A stretch of 64,000 nucleotides of DNA, taken from contig NC_018394.1 of the NCBI RefSeq assembly GCF_000208865.1, forward strand, positions 2,917,797 through 2,981,796. Direction: 5' to 3'. Shown piece after piece: positions 21,710-32,287 of this stretch. Both the position numbers and the translations under genes were made by a program. This stretch comes from Neospora caninum Liverpool. Taxonomy: Eukaryota; Apicomplexa; Conoidasida; Eucoccidiorida; Sarcocystidae. How positions within the stretch are numbered: position 1 is the first letter of the stretch; each line of letters begins with the position of its first letter. The notes beneath the pieces are model-generated. The model did no database searches and was not told the origin of the DNA. It saw nothing but the letters and a program-made list of their open reading frames with translations.

Positions 21710-23573
21710 GCACAGATGTAACTTTCATATATTACTGGAAGAGAATTATCAATTTATGAACTCAATTTCAAAGTCCTGTCGCACTTAGTTTCCTCTATGC
21801 GCAATATATATATATATATATATGGTTGTATGTTTGTGGAATGCGTATGGAATTATGCAGTGTAAATATTTTGTGCAGTGGGTAGACAGTGAGATGGTCA
21901 AGGCATGTGGAGGCCGCCGCCGCGGGCTCCACTTCAGAAAAGGAAAGAAATGGTCATGCGAGAGTTCACACGCTTCGTTTAACACGTACCAAGGAAAGTC
22001 CGTACGTGTCAACTTCTTGAAACGAGTCGTCGTAGGACACCTTGCCTGATGGCCATATGCGTGATTTTAAAACTCTCTTCTATATGTGTGCAGCATGAGA
22101 TGCCTCTCCCAGTACAATCATGAATTTTTTCAGCGGTAAAAGAAATCGCTTTATCTGACAGTCCAAAACTTCGCACGAGGGATCCCCTTTGGAATACGTT
22201 GCTTTTGTAAACAATCATCAAAGCCAAGTTCTTAGTGTCACCAGATGAGGTCTGTTCTAGATTCTGTCTGGTCGATTTTTTAATCTTTTTTAGTACCAGT
22301 TGTCTAAACTCGCGAGATACGTGAGCCGCTTCCGTACACCATTTTTGCTTGTCACTAGGATATCTTCTGCCTTTGGATGCTGTCGAAGACGTCCCCCCTT
22401 GTGGGAAGCCGATCGTTTATTGTGGAGTTCCTATGCATTTCTCTATTCAACAGCGTTCCACAGGTAAACCTTTACATCCACTCTTCAGTGTCAATTATTG
22501 GCCTTATTGTCCTTCCCGTTCAAAGCATAAGTATCTTCCTGGATTGTATGCCGGTGTGTGGGCGACTCGAAACCAAAGCTTCTTCCTTATCGGTGACTGT
22601 CTGTGGCTGTGTCCCAGCAACAGTCACACTGTATTGGAAGGAAAGACGCAACCAAATGAAGCGTCGAGATGCGAACTGTCTGAAGAAAATAAAACCGTGT
22701 GTGCAAACGCACTTGCCGCACATACACTTGTTCACCATGTCCGAAAACGGAACTCCATGTGGACGCCTTCCCTCCACCTTTTCTCTCAGAGCGTGGCAGC
22801 TGGGTTCAAAAGGCCAGAACAGTACAAAATGGTAGCGCGAGGACGGACAAGTCGTTTTATCCGAGATTGATCTCGAGCAATTATCCCTTCTCCAGGAAGA
22901 ACTCAGAAAAATGATCGGAAAAAAGTAGCTGTGCAGCTACAAGCTGCCGCTGACCCTCTTTCTTGTTACAGAGACCCCCCGAGTGTCGCAGCCATAAGCG
23001 CCGCCCATCCTGGAATATGCCAAGATTTCACCTTCTTGCACCGCGAGAGGAATCGCTGAAGAATAGGATACGATACCGGAATGTCTGGGAACTGCACGCA
23101 AAAAGGCACACTCAAGGGAAATGCCCTACGGGTAATCCGGAACAAACACGAAACTGAATCCGTCACTCCCGTCCGGGGGTAGTAATCTGAGGAACATATT
23201 CCTATATAAAGCTTATGGGGTCAGCACGATATTTACAGTGCTCGGCTGCATGGCAGAGTTCGTCCAGCTCTGTGTCCATGTTTCTCTCGCCTGAAGTACT
23301 CCCTGTGGTACGCACAACAAACGAATTTACGCATCTGCGCTGCTGACTTCATGACAGAATGCCACAAACGTTAGGCTCGTGCCACCAACAGCTATCAACG
23401 CCAGAACCACCATGATCACCCTTCTTGGGAACAGGGGAGCGCTGGTCTAACGCGCATGCGTAGTAGAAAAGGGCCCCTTCTGGATAGACCTGGTTTCGGC
23501 TATGTTTATCTGGATGGCAAATCCGTGCCTCGTTCTACATTTGCCTCAGGATCCAAACTTCTACGTGAATGTC
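21710..23573. other. Unresolved region with possible further exons
   Basis: It holds the two plus-strand exon candidates noted for 21278-21709 and a short (AT)n run at 21803-21823. Beyond 22870 only short frames are seen. Confidence 0.35.
21803..21823. repeat. (AT)n microsatellite
   Basis: About ten AT units, just after the donor site of the 21.3-21.7 kb exon candidate. Confidence 0.9.
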
Positions 23574-24737
23574 TCAGAACGGCAAATCTAGCAACTGCAG
23601 ACACTCAATCTTGCATGCTGTCGGATTTTTCAGAAGCCGGACGCTATATCGAAGTCTCCTGGCACGCGATATACATCTGTTTTTTTCCAGATGAAACCAA
23701 TTTTGGCGTTGACCTACCCATAACGATTCGAGACTTTCAGCTTGGTATGCGGTGAGCAGCTCCATAACCTCGTCTCCATCTTCGGCGAGCCCCCCTGGAG
23801 CATGCGTTCGCCAATCAACATTCGTATCCGAAGACTCCTCTTCGGGAGGTAAAGCCTTGTCAACGCGGTCGATCAAGGTCTTCCATGCACGGACGCTGCC
23901 GGGCTGAGAGTCTTCGTCCCCCTCCACCTGCTCTGTGCCTCCCCACGGAGACCTTTCATTGAAGAGACACTCGGGTGTCGGAGCGCTGGACAAAGAGACA
24001 CAAACAGACTGGAGCTGGTTGGGCGGCAAGGCTTCCAAGAAACTTCGCAGAGCTCTCAGACGCTCCAGGTTTGACAATTCGCGGTTTCGCTGGCCCCCGT
24101 GATCACGCCGTTTCACCGATTCCGGAGAAAAGCCCATGAGCTGCGTCACGCTGAGGTGCCGAAGTCGCGGCAGGCGTCCCCTGAGTCCACGAATCAATGT
24201 GGCTGGTAGAGGAGCCTCCACCACAAGGCATTCAAGGGATGGCAACGGTGCAAGTTGGCAGGGCGTCTCACGGGTAGATGTCGTCCCCTCGACTGAGAGC
24301 TCTCCAGCAGAGCACGCGCTTGTGGGCAGTTCTAAGTCACGGTTCTCTGGAAGTTGCTGCCGAGAACGCCGCCGAAGGGGGTAGAGAGAAGGAAAAGAAA
24401 GCGAATCGGGAAGCACGCGCTCAGCATGCATCGTTGTGGCTGAAAGTGGAGAATCATGCGCCTCGCTACAAGGCAACAAGGACGGCGAACGAGAGGTCGT
24501 GTAATCGGATAACTCGTAGGTAGGGTCGAGTGAAGCGACAGAATCTGCAGAATCTGACCCTGATCCCCGAGACGGATACGAGCCAGAAAAACCTAGAGAT
24601 GAAGACGCGCCTGGGGTAGGTGACGGCGGGTAACAGGCAGTTCGTTGGCGTCCATGGAGAGTCTTGCTGACCGGGAAAAAAGACGGCATACCCGCCAAAA
24701 GTTGCAGAACAGTGTCTGTGCAGCGCAAGACATACAT
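23574..24737 (-). CDS. Leucine-rich-repeat-like protein, large exon (model incomplete at the N-terminus)
   Basis: The frame is open for about 390 codons. It begins with a Ser/Pro-rich part, followed by irregular leucine-rich motifs: LPSLECLVVEAPLP, LPRLRHLSVTQL, LSNLERLRALRSFL, LQSVCVSL and, near the end, ESLESLW. This is the pattern of a ribonuclease-inhibitor or F-box type LRR scaffold. A GTAGGT donor right after ESLESLW (exon end 23718) and a TGTCTGCAG acceptor (exon start 23594) bracket 123 bp. Removing them keeps the frame and gives the end LWLLDLPF. The start is unsure: ATGs at 24737 and 24689, or an acceptor GCGCTGCACAG between them. Minus-strand exon-like blocks at 25.4-25.9 kb may be upstream exons of the same gene. 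Confidence 0.55.
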   Translation of the reverse strand: MYVLRCTDTVLQLLAGMPSFFPVSKTLHGRQRTACYPPSPTPGASSSLGFSGSYPSRGSGSDSADSVASLDPTYELSDYTTSRSPSLLPCSEAHDSPLSATTMHAERVLPDSLSFPSLYPLRRRSRQQLPENRDLELPTSACSAGELSVEGTTSTRETPCQLAPLPSLECLVVEAPLPATLIRGLRGRLPRLRHLSVTQLMGFSPESVKRRDHGGQRNRELSNLERLRALRSFLEALPPNQLQSVCVSLSSAPTPECLFNERSPWGGTEQVEGDEDSQPGSVRAWKTLIDRVDKALPPEEESSDTNVDWRTHAPGGLAEDGDEVMELLTAYQAESLESLWVGQRQNWFHLEKNRCISRARRLRYSVRLLKNPTACKIECLQLLDLPF

Positions 24738-27700
24738 GCATACCACTCTCACGTGTCCCGCCTATCTGGCAATGCCCGCGGTTCTTCAAGCATGTGTCCC
24801 TCGATAGATCTACCGGATTTGAAAAGGGGAATCTTTATTGTATTGATTTGCGCAGCTAAGCTGTTGAAACGCAGGCTTGAACCGGTACGTCATGGATTGC
24901 CCCTCTCTTCCGTTCTGTACCACTACCTTTTTGTCAGAATGAAAAAGGAAGGCAAAAACGCCTATCGGATACTCACTATTCGTGTGTGGCCGTATGGCCG
25001 GAAGACGTGAGTACCGAATGGACAACGCAAAAAGTTCGCGAACTGAAATGTTTTCGCAAGGGACCAGTCGAGTGCTGCTCCCGTACACTGATCTAAGTCC
25101 AATTTTCTAGCCCGGCATCCTTATGACAAAAGCTTCTAAGTCGAATTCCCAACTCAGACATCGCACACCATTCCGCTCGCCTTTGTGGTATTTTGACCTT
25201 ACTGACACACGAACGAAAAGGTATTCATCTCTTCTTGAATGGACACGAAACGGTCGTCACAAAAGGCAAGCAGCGGTCACCTGATTTTTTAGTCTAGGAG
25301 TGTTGTGGACTGTGATGACATGTAGAGCGAACGGAACGCTCAAACCGACTCGTTGTCAGTTCTCTACCGTACCTATCCGAAAGACGCCGCATCTCCTGTC
25401 TCCGATGCCGCGATACACATCAAGGCGCCGAAGTGCAGGCATCAACAGATTCGAGTCTTCTTTTGCTGGGAAACCCGGCTCCACAGCGTCGTCGATTACA
25501 CCCGGTCTGTTGGTGGCTTCCCCAGGACCACAAATTGTGTCCATGCCATTGGAAGTCCACTTTCCGTGCCCTTGTGGATGCGTCCTCGAAGCAGGACACA
25601 CTGAGGATTGACGTATGGGGAAGAGCAAAAGAGAGAGAAGCGTTGCTGTCTCCCCACTGGAATACACAGACAGCTGGAGAGTTTGAACCCACCGAAAAGG
25701 CATGGGGCTCCCTCTAATGTTCATACGACAGAGCGGAACCCGTTTCGCGAGTTCCTGCCTCCTGTGTGACTGGAGGGAGTTGGAGGCATGATTCGCAGAA
25801 TGGACCAGGCCTGTGACGGCTGTGGTCGCGTCGGCGAAAGTCAAGTCGACATAACTCCAGCTGTTCATACAGAAGAAGCCAACAGGTACGCAAGAGAATA
25901 AGGCGGTGGTGCACTGAACGAACTTGGTTTTGGGGAAAACTGTTTGCGGCATATATGCACGTACAACGGAGCGGAACGGCACTTTATCAAAATATACACG
26001 AATACACAGACGGGTAGATAGACGCTGTAGAGGGAGGGTAGGATGGATAAATAGCGACATGTCGGGGCATTCTTCCTCGAGCAATCGCGGCTAAATTAAT
26101 TCGCACAGACAAGACGTGTGTGGTTGTCACAAGAGATACACAAGTCGCAAAAAATGGGTCAGTTCTCTGCGATATGGCCGTGCCTGAACTTGCTTACCAG
26201 GGACTGGTCTCAGCCGCCTCTCGCCAAGACATACACACAGCTGCTAGTTGACGCCTCTCTCGCCACGCTAGACACGCGAGGATCTGTCCGACAATATCTG
26301 GATGCTGCAGCATTTCGCACATGGTTCCGGTTCCGCTGTTTGGTTGACTCAGTTGTCGTCCTACCAAAGGGTTTTGCTGTCATGCACCATCGAAGAAAAG
26401 AGATTTTCCTGATTCCGGGCACATGAAATCGGCGTGGCTTTAGGCTACGTGAGAGGGAGGCGGGGCCATGGACTGCGTGCCGCGAACGCGGAACCTGAGC
26501 TGTGGACGGCGGGTGTTGAGTAGACACCGAACTAGACGTCTGTTGTCTTGAAGGAGAATGCGCAGAAAAGCAATAACGCCGAAACTCTCAAGCAGATGTG
26601 AGACCTAAAGTGAAGAAGAGGAGCTAAAAAGAATAGACAGAGTGGACTGAAAAAGCACGCGATACAGATTTGACTTTAAGCTTCGCGGCGTCCCAGTCAC
26701 CTCAACAGCCTCCCACCTCCTGCCCCGAAGTAAGAAACGCACGGGCGGGAGATGCACGGGAGGCAACGCAGACAGTTTGCGCACGCGGGGCGTCTTGCAT
26801 ATGCCGTACTCGAGATCGGGTTTTGCCGTCGACAAAAAAGGCCGGTCGCCAGGCTGTAACCACAAAAATGACCGCTTAAACGGTTGCTGCGTCCATAGGG
26901 AGGTGCATTTATTTACGTGCCCTCCCTCCAGACCGCCAACTCAACGGGGCGAGAGGCTAAACGGCTAGTTGCTCTGGTGGGCAACCGACTGGCCGTGAGA
27001 TTCGAGTGGAAAAACAAGCGAAACCTCGTTGCTTCAGAAGGATGCATTGGAAACACTACTCACGCAACACTTACACCGACTGGAGAAAGGTTCGCAATTC
27101 CACACCGAGTCGCAGGAGAGGAGGACAGCACGACGCAGTGGTGTTCTCTTCTCTCTCTCGTGCTGACAGGTGAGTCACCTCGACTCGAGAGTCGTCGCTG
27201 CTTTAAATGGAAGAAGCAAACACTGTACAAAAAGAGAGCGCGTCTTGTGCCCCCACACAGCTGAAGGTCTTTCTACTTTCAGATCGAAATCTTTCTTTTC
27301 TTCTCCGTTGGCGACGAAGAATCAATCACGGGGTTTTTGGCGGGGGGGGACTGGCTCTCCCGTACAGATCTCAAGTCTCAACTCCCTGTAGGCTCACAAG
27401 AACCAGTGACTTCCGGCCCCCCGAAGTGACATCGCTTTGAATGGAGAAAGGCAGCAAGCCGTTCAGTTACTCGAATTTCCTTTTGCCTTCGAACACTCCT
27501 CCAGATCTTTTCTTTTCTCCCAACCAGGCAATTCGCGGGGCGGTGCGCGTGTGCGCTCTGGTCGCTCGTGTCATTGCCGCGGGGCGGCTACAATATTTTT
27601 CTTTTTAGAACAGCCTACGAGAAAGCGAGTCTCCCGAGTGAAAGGGGGATACATTTGGAGAGAACAAACAATTCACTGCCGTATAGGACGGCGACTGCAT

Positions 27701-28549
27701 GGGTGTCGGTTCCTCCCGCTTTCGTAGCTCCATTGTCTCTCGCATGCACAAGAACTCCAAGAGAACTGCAAACCACTCGTTTTTCGGAAGGGGTACGAAA
27801 ACAACGGTTTCTCGGACCAATCCTTTGGACTGAACCGCGCGCTGCAAAGGCGATCGCACATGATCGGCTGGTGTATTTGCGTACGCTTGAAGAAAAGACC
27901 AAAGTGAGATGGCCGACTGAGTTTTCTTCTACCAGAAGGGCAGTTGTAAAGGAGCCACGTTGTGACGGTATCCATAAGTCCAAATAGCAGAACAGATGTG
28001 CAATCAGAGAATGTTCTGAGACGATGACTGTTGGGTCATAATGTTGCTCAGGGACTGCAACTGTCCTGTCGCAGGACGAAACAACTTTCCCCTAATTCCG
28101 TCGTGACCCGGTACTGAAGTTCCGTCTAACATTGCCCCTGTTTCATTTGTTCCGAAGTCTCTACAGTCTAAATATGTTGCAAATGACAAGGCAAAAGCAG
28201 ACAAGGAGAGCAAAGCGTTGGTGTTGCTTCCTGAGGGTTTTGCGAAGGTATGGTTTGCCGCACACGGCAGCGTCCGATTGCTGGAGCTCTCTGGCTCTAT
28301 CGACGATCCTCCGGTTAGTTGCTAACACGTTCATGGATGCCTCCTCTGGAGGAGAGGGCAATTTGTTTGGCCACGAAAACCGAGCACGCAGCAGACGAAC
28401 AAAATGTGAAGATCTCACAGTTGAACGCGTCACATCCGTGTGGCACCCAACACACAAGCATCGAAATGATACTTGTAACCACGCATACATCTACATGTAC
28501 TCAAAAAGGAATACGTTCGGCCACGCTCATTGTGTGTTCTAAGAGAGAT
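24738..28549. other. Gene-poor stretch; possible upstream exons of the LRR-like gene at 25.4-25.9 kb
   Basis: On the minus strand, 25356-26084 is open for 242 codons and contains LMPALRRLDVYRG, a leucine-rich-like string. An alternative frame has CTGGAG following the acceptor GTATGAACAG. No join could be settled. 26.1-28.5 kb shows only short frames. Confidence 0.35.
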
Positions 28550-29119
28550 TCATTGTTCACCTGCGCTTTCCGTTACTTTCGTAACTTCTTCGAGTTCTGT
28601 GGTTTGACTGTCATCAACGGCCAACGCGACGATTCGGAATGCGTCACCTCCCTGCGTGTCAGCGTCTCGTGGTCGCAACACGTTGACGAATGTGGTGTTA
28701 TGAAACGTGTCTTCGGGAGCTGACTGTTGCGACGAGGAAGCACGTGCAGACGCGTGCACGCGAATACTAACCGGATCGGAAAAGGGGGAACTCCCCATCG
28801 CTTCAGCACTTCCAAGACCACTCAAAAATCCGGAATGTGAATGGGCATCCTTGAGTGACGGGAAAGCTGGATAGGCCGGTTCTCGGTTTGTCGCAGGAGT
28901 TGCCGATGCGGTTCCCTGATTTACAGATCCACTTGTCAGTGATTCGCTGTTCATTCCGCGTAGTCGAGAAAGCAACGGAGGTGGCCGTGTCACTCCCTTA
29001 CTGTCAACGCAGTTGTGTTCATAAATTGCGTATATGAAAATGCCGATTGCGCAGCCACCAATGAAAAGCATCGCAAGCTTCCTCCAAGTGGGCTGCTTGC
29101 TCCGTTGCTCATCTGCCAT
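28550..29119 (-). CDS. Small single-span membrane protein, 189 residues, single exon (unrecognised)
   Basis: The ATG at 29119 starts a short basic N-terminus (QRSKQPTWRK), a hydrophobic span at about residues 15-33 (LAMLFIGGCAIGIFIYAIY), then a Ser/Thr/Ala/Gly-rich polar region with one N-glycosylation site (NTTF) and an acidic end. The hydrophobic segment can serve as an uncleaved signal anchor (type II) or as a late signal peptide, so most of the protein would lie in the secretory lumen or outside. The composition resembles small secreted proteins of coccidia; I recognise no family. The frame is uninterrupted and the opposite strand has no competing gene. Confidence 0.6.
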   Translation of the reverse strand: MADEQRSKQPTWRKLAMLFIGGCAIGIFIYAIYEHNCVDSKGVTRPPPLLSRLRGMNSESLTSGSVNQGTASATPATNREPAYPAFPSLKDAHSHSGFLSGLGSAEAMGSSPFSDPVSIRVHASARASSSQQSAPEDTFHNTTFVNVLRPRDADTQGGDAFRIVALAVDDSQTTELEEVTKVTESAGEQ

Positions 29120-32100
29120 TCCTAGATAGTTTCCAAAAACCGGTAGTGGTGAAAATGTTTATCAGGTGGGGCAGCACCACTCATCAATGGAGCTCTTCTA
29201 TTGAAAAACCGATTGCTGGAAAAACAGCAGACCTAACCATGTGGAAGCAGGGCGAAGATTTGAATCCATATCAGAGGTGATACGACGAACGCGGGCGCAG
29301 CTAGGGACAGGTCTTACTGGCTGGTAACAAATTCTTGCAAATGATCCGTTATCTCGGCCCCTCGGAGAATGGAGAGAGTGAAAGTGAGGCACGTCTTCAG
29401 AAGTGCCCCAACCCTCGAATCGCAGTACATTAACTCGGGCAACCTGAGTTGCGTTTGGCAACGCGTGCTCGTATTCCGAACAGCCAGAAACGCCCGAGCA
29501 CAGGGCATATGTGGTGTTCACTGTCAGGATGCGGAATTGTTGTACTGAGCAGCAGAGTGGTGGTTCCCTGTGGTATGTCGTTCCAAGAACACGTCATCAG
29601 TTCTCGCCATGTTGCACAGTTGCAAGCGGTTGGCGCGATATGGCTAGCTAGTCGCTTTCCTTATGAGGAAAGGAGGCAAGAGTTGTCACCAGGGGCTGAC
29701 CATATTGCAGCGGGAATACCACACAACTGCTGGTGTGTGCGCCGGAGAGATCAGTACTTTCCTGCCACTCTCGCAGTTACCTGGCTCACTCGGTTCACAA
29801 TACATACAATCAAGATGCAGCAAGTTTTGTCGACTCCGTGCCCCGAAACGGCCTGCTTAAAAATAGAACACACGGTAAACACAGTCATTCAAGATCTGGG
29901 TTGTCCTGTGTTATGTGGTAATGACCCTTTGCACACGTCAGAGACGTCGAAACCTACTTGTATACCAGAATCTCCCTTCCAGCCTTTTCACGCAAAAAGA
30001 CGACAATGATGGACCCTGTCGCGGCGAAATTACCAAATTGCGAGGATAGCATTGGACCTCCAAATGTGGTTAAAGCTCTTAAGACCTCATCAGAATTCGC
30101 ATTCGTAATAGCACAAGGTAGAAATCTGCACGGGGAGCGAAATTGGGATCGGCGGCTGCGCCGTGTCAAGAAAGACTCAGCTACTTCCTTTGGAAGAAAA
30201 CATGAGCTGCTTTTTCTGTGTTGCGGTGGTGAACACAGTTCTCTGTGACCTGGTCAAAACCGAAAAGAAGTAACTTTTTTTTCGACTGTGACTCTCTCTG
30301 GGAAAACAGTTTCAGCTCTCCGAGTGAGTCGCTCATGCTTTCGTTATAGACTTCAGGTTACCCGTGAACCCACGGTCTAACTGTCTTGCTGATCCGCGGT
30401 AGTTCATTTTGCAATGAGAACCACTCGTCCCGTCCATGTGTTTGCTGTTCCGGTCCACCCTCGAATTATAACGCAAAGCTTGGAGGAGTTTCCGAAACCC
30501 ATGCCAATTACAACTTAGCCAACCTGTAAATGCTGAAGCTAAAACGACATGCGCCTCTTCCTTACTGATAAATGTGGTTTTGGATCACCTGATGGTGTGT
30601 TGTGAAATTCAGACACATCCATTGAACAATCTAGTTGTCAACCAGTCTATACCATTCTGCAGCTATCTGTGCAGTATGCTTATCCAATCTGGTGTTAATC
30701 GATTGATTTATATCGACTCGTAGTCATCTGTGTATCCGATCGATCGGATACGCTTTTGCAAACAGGAGGATGTCTGCGTATCCTTACCCATCAGTGTACC
30801 AGCCTTTATGTGTACGAATGTCGACTTCATCGGATCTCATTCTAGAACATTCACAAAGTTTAGAGTCTAGTTCTAGTTCACACAGATGTGTTTCCCGCAA
30901 TCGTGTAAACACCTCACCACGAAGAGTTTCTCTTCTTCCTACCATTGTATGTCCGCGCTCAAACCTTATCGCCGTCGGCACTTCAGTGCCTGAAATCCCC
31001 CTCTTCCAATATAACGGCACCAACTTTATCTGGTAGAAAAAAAACATTTGAATGGTGGTCCCCGTAACGAATCATTTCCTGTGTCTGTGAGGGTGTGAGT
31101 AGACTGCATGCACGAACATGCAGTTGATCCGTTCGTGTGGCTGTTGTTGCGTTGGCAAGACGCTCGTAGGGAACCAGCCTGCAACTGGTTCCTGCCTCTC
31201 TGACTGAGGTCTGAGAGGCTACCCTTTCCTGAAAAACCAATAAGGAACAGAAAAAGCAAACACCGTACTCTACGAGGTGGAGCTAAACCAGATGAGTACT
31301 TCCTGTCGTTCAAGAGGGGTGCCACTTTCAGATGGCCTCTGTTGCCACTACGTGATGCGTGTAAAGAAAACGAAATACGAAAGCTAGCGGCTGGCCATTG
31401 GGACTGCATGTTGTCTTGCAGTCGCAAAGAACTCAGTATATGTATTTCGAAAGCAATGTCCTGTTAGTATAGAGACCGACACTAGCGAGAACTCTCAGAG
31501 ACTTTCCCACGCGAAGTGTACCCTAACGCTACCCGATTCAGTATCCTAAACGCGTTATAATACCAGCAGTAATCAGGTGGAACGAATTCAATGTAGAGAG
31601 GTCTTTCGTTGGCTCTAAGGTGTAGCCGTACGACGCAAATTACATTGTTCCAGGAATAGCTAAAACCGTTCGCTCTCCAGTTTCTTATGCGTCGCGTGGA
31701 GCATTTCGACTCAATTGGACACCTACGACCACGACAACAATTTCTCCTCCGGTGGCGTTCTTCATCCGACGAAGTTTGCTGCTAAGGTGCATCGAACAAT
31801 ACAGCCACCTTTTATTGATTAGAAACAGATGTCCAACGTGTTCGCTTATTCTGAAGTGCCTTCTGCTCTGAAGAAGATATCTTCTCACGAGATTCTCGAT
31901 GCAGCCTCCTGCTTCCTTTTATTCTGATCCCCGCCACCAAAAAGCTCCTGCCCGGACAACCCACCACCAGGACACAAAGGCTGTTTCTTCAGTTTTCCCG
32001 TCTGCAGTTTGCCGTTTCTAAACATAGATTTTTGAGAAAGACTCCCCGGTCAGGAAGGAGGCAACGCGAATCTGTGCGCCAGGATTCCGCACCTCTAATC

Positions 32101-32287
32101 CCCCGCTTCAGGCTTTGCCAGATGGCGGCGAATTCTCTTTGAACAGCTAGACGTTCTGTACTGCACTTTCCTGTAACAGTCGCCGAGGTGAGAAAAAGAA
32201 TTGCACTTTTCGGCGCGTCTGTTTCTATCTTCGGATTCGCCCTCTGAAACATGCCATCTTAAAGTCTCGACTGGAGCTGCTTCCACT
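29120..32287. other. Intergenic, no gene seen
   Basis: About 3.1 kb of AT-richer sequence upstream of p28. A plus-strand frame of 186 codons (29449-30009) has no motif or clear codon structure. A perfect 20-bp palindrome lies at 30732-30751. Confidence 0.5.
30732..30751. repeat. Perfect 20-bp palindrome
   Basis: GTATCCGATCGATCGGATAC equals its own reverse complement with no loop. It lies in a gene-free region 1.5 kb upstream of p28. A dimeric factor could bind it; function unknown. Confidence 0.85.

Noticed and set aside
26118..26426. Plus-strand 102-codon frame
   Set aside because: Length expected by chance; no signal peptide, domain or good splice signals.
29449..30009. Plus-strand 186-codon frame
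   Set aside because: Amino-acid order shows no pattern, stop-free by modest chance, and there is no splice or promoter support.
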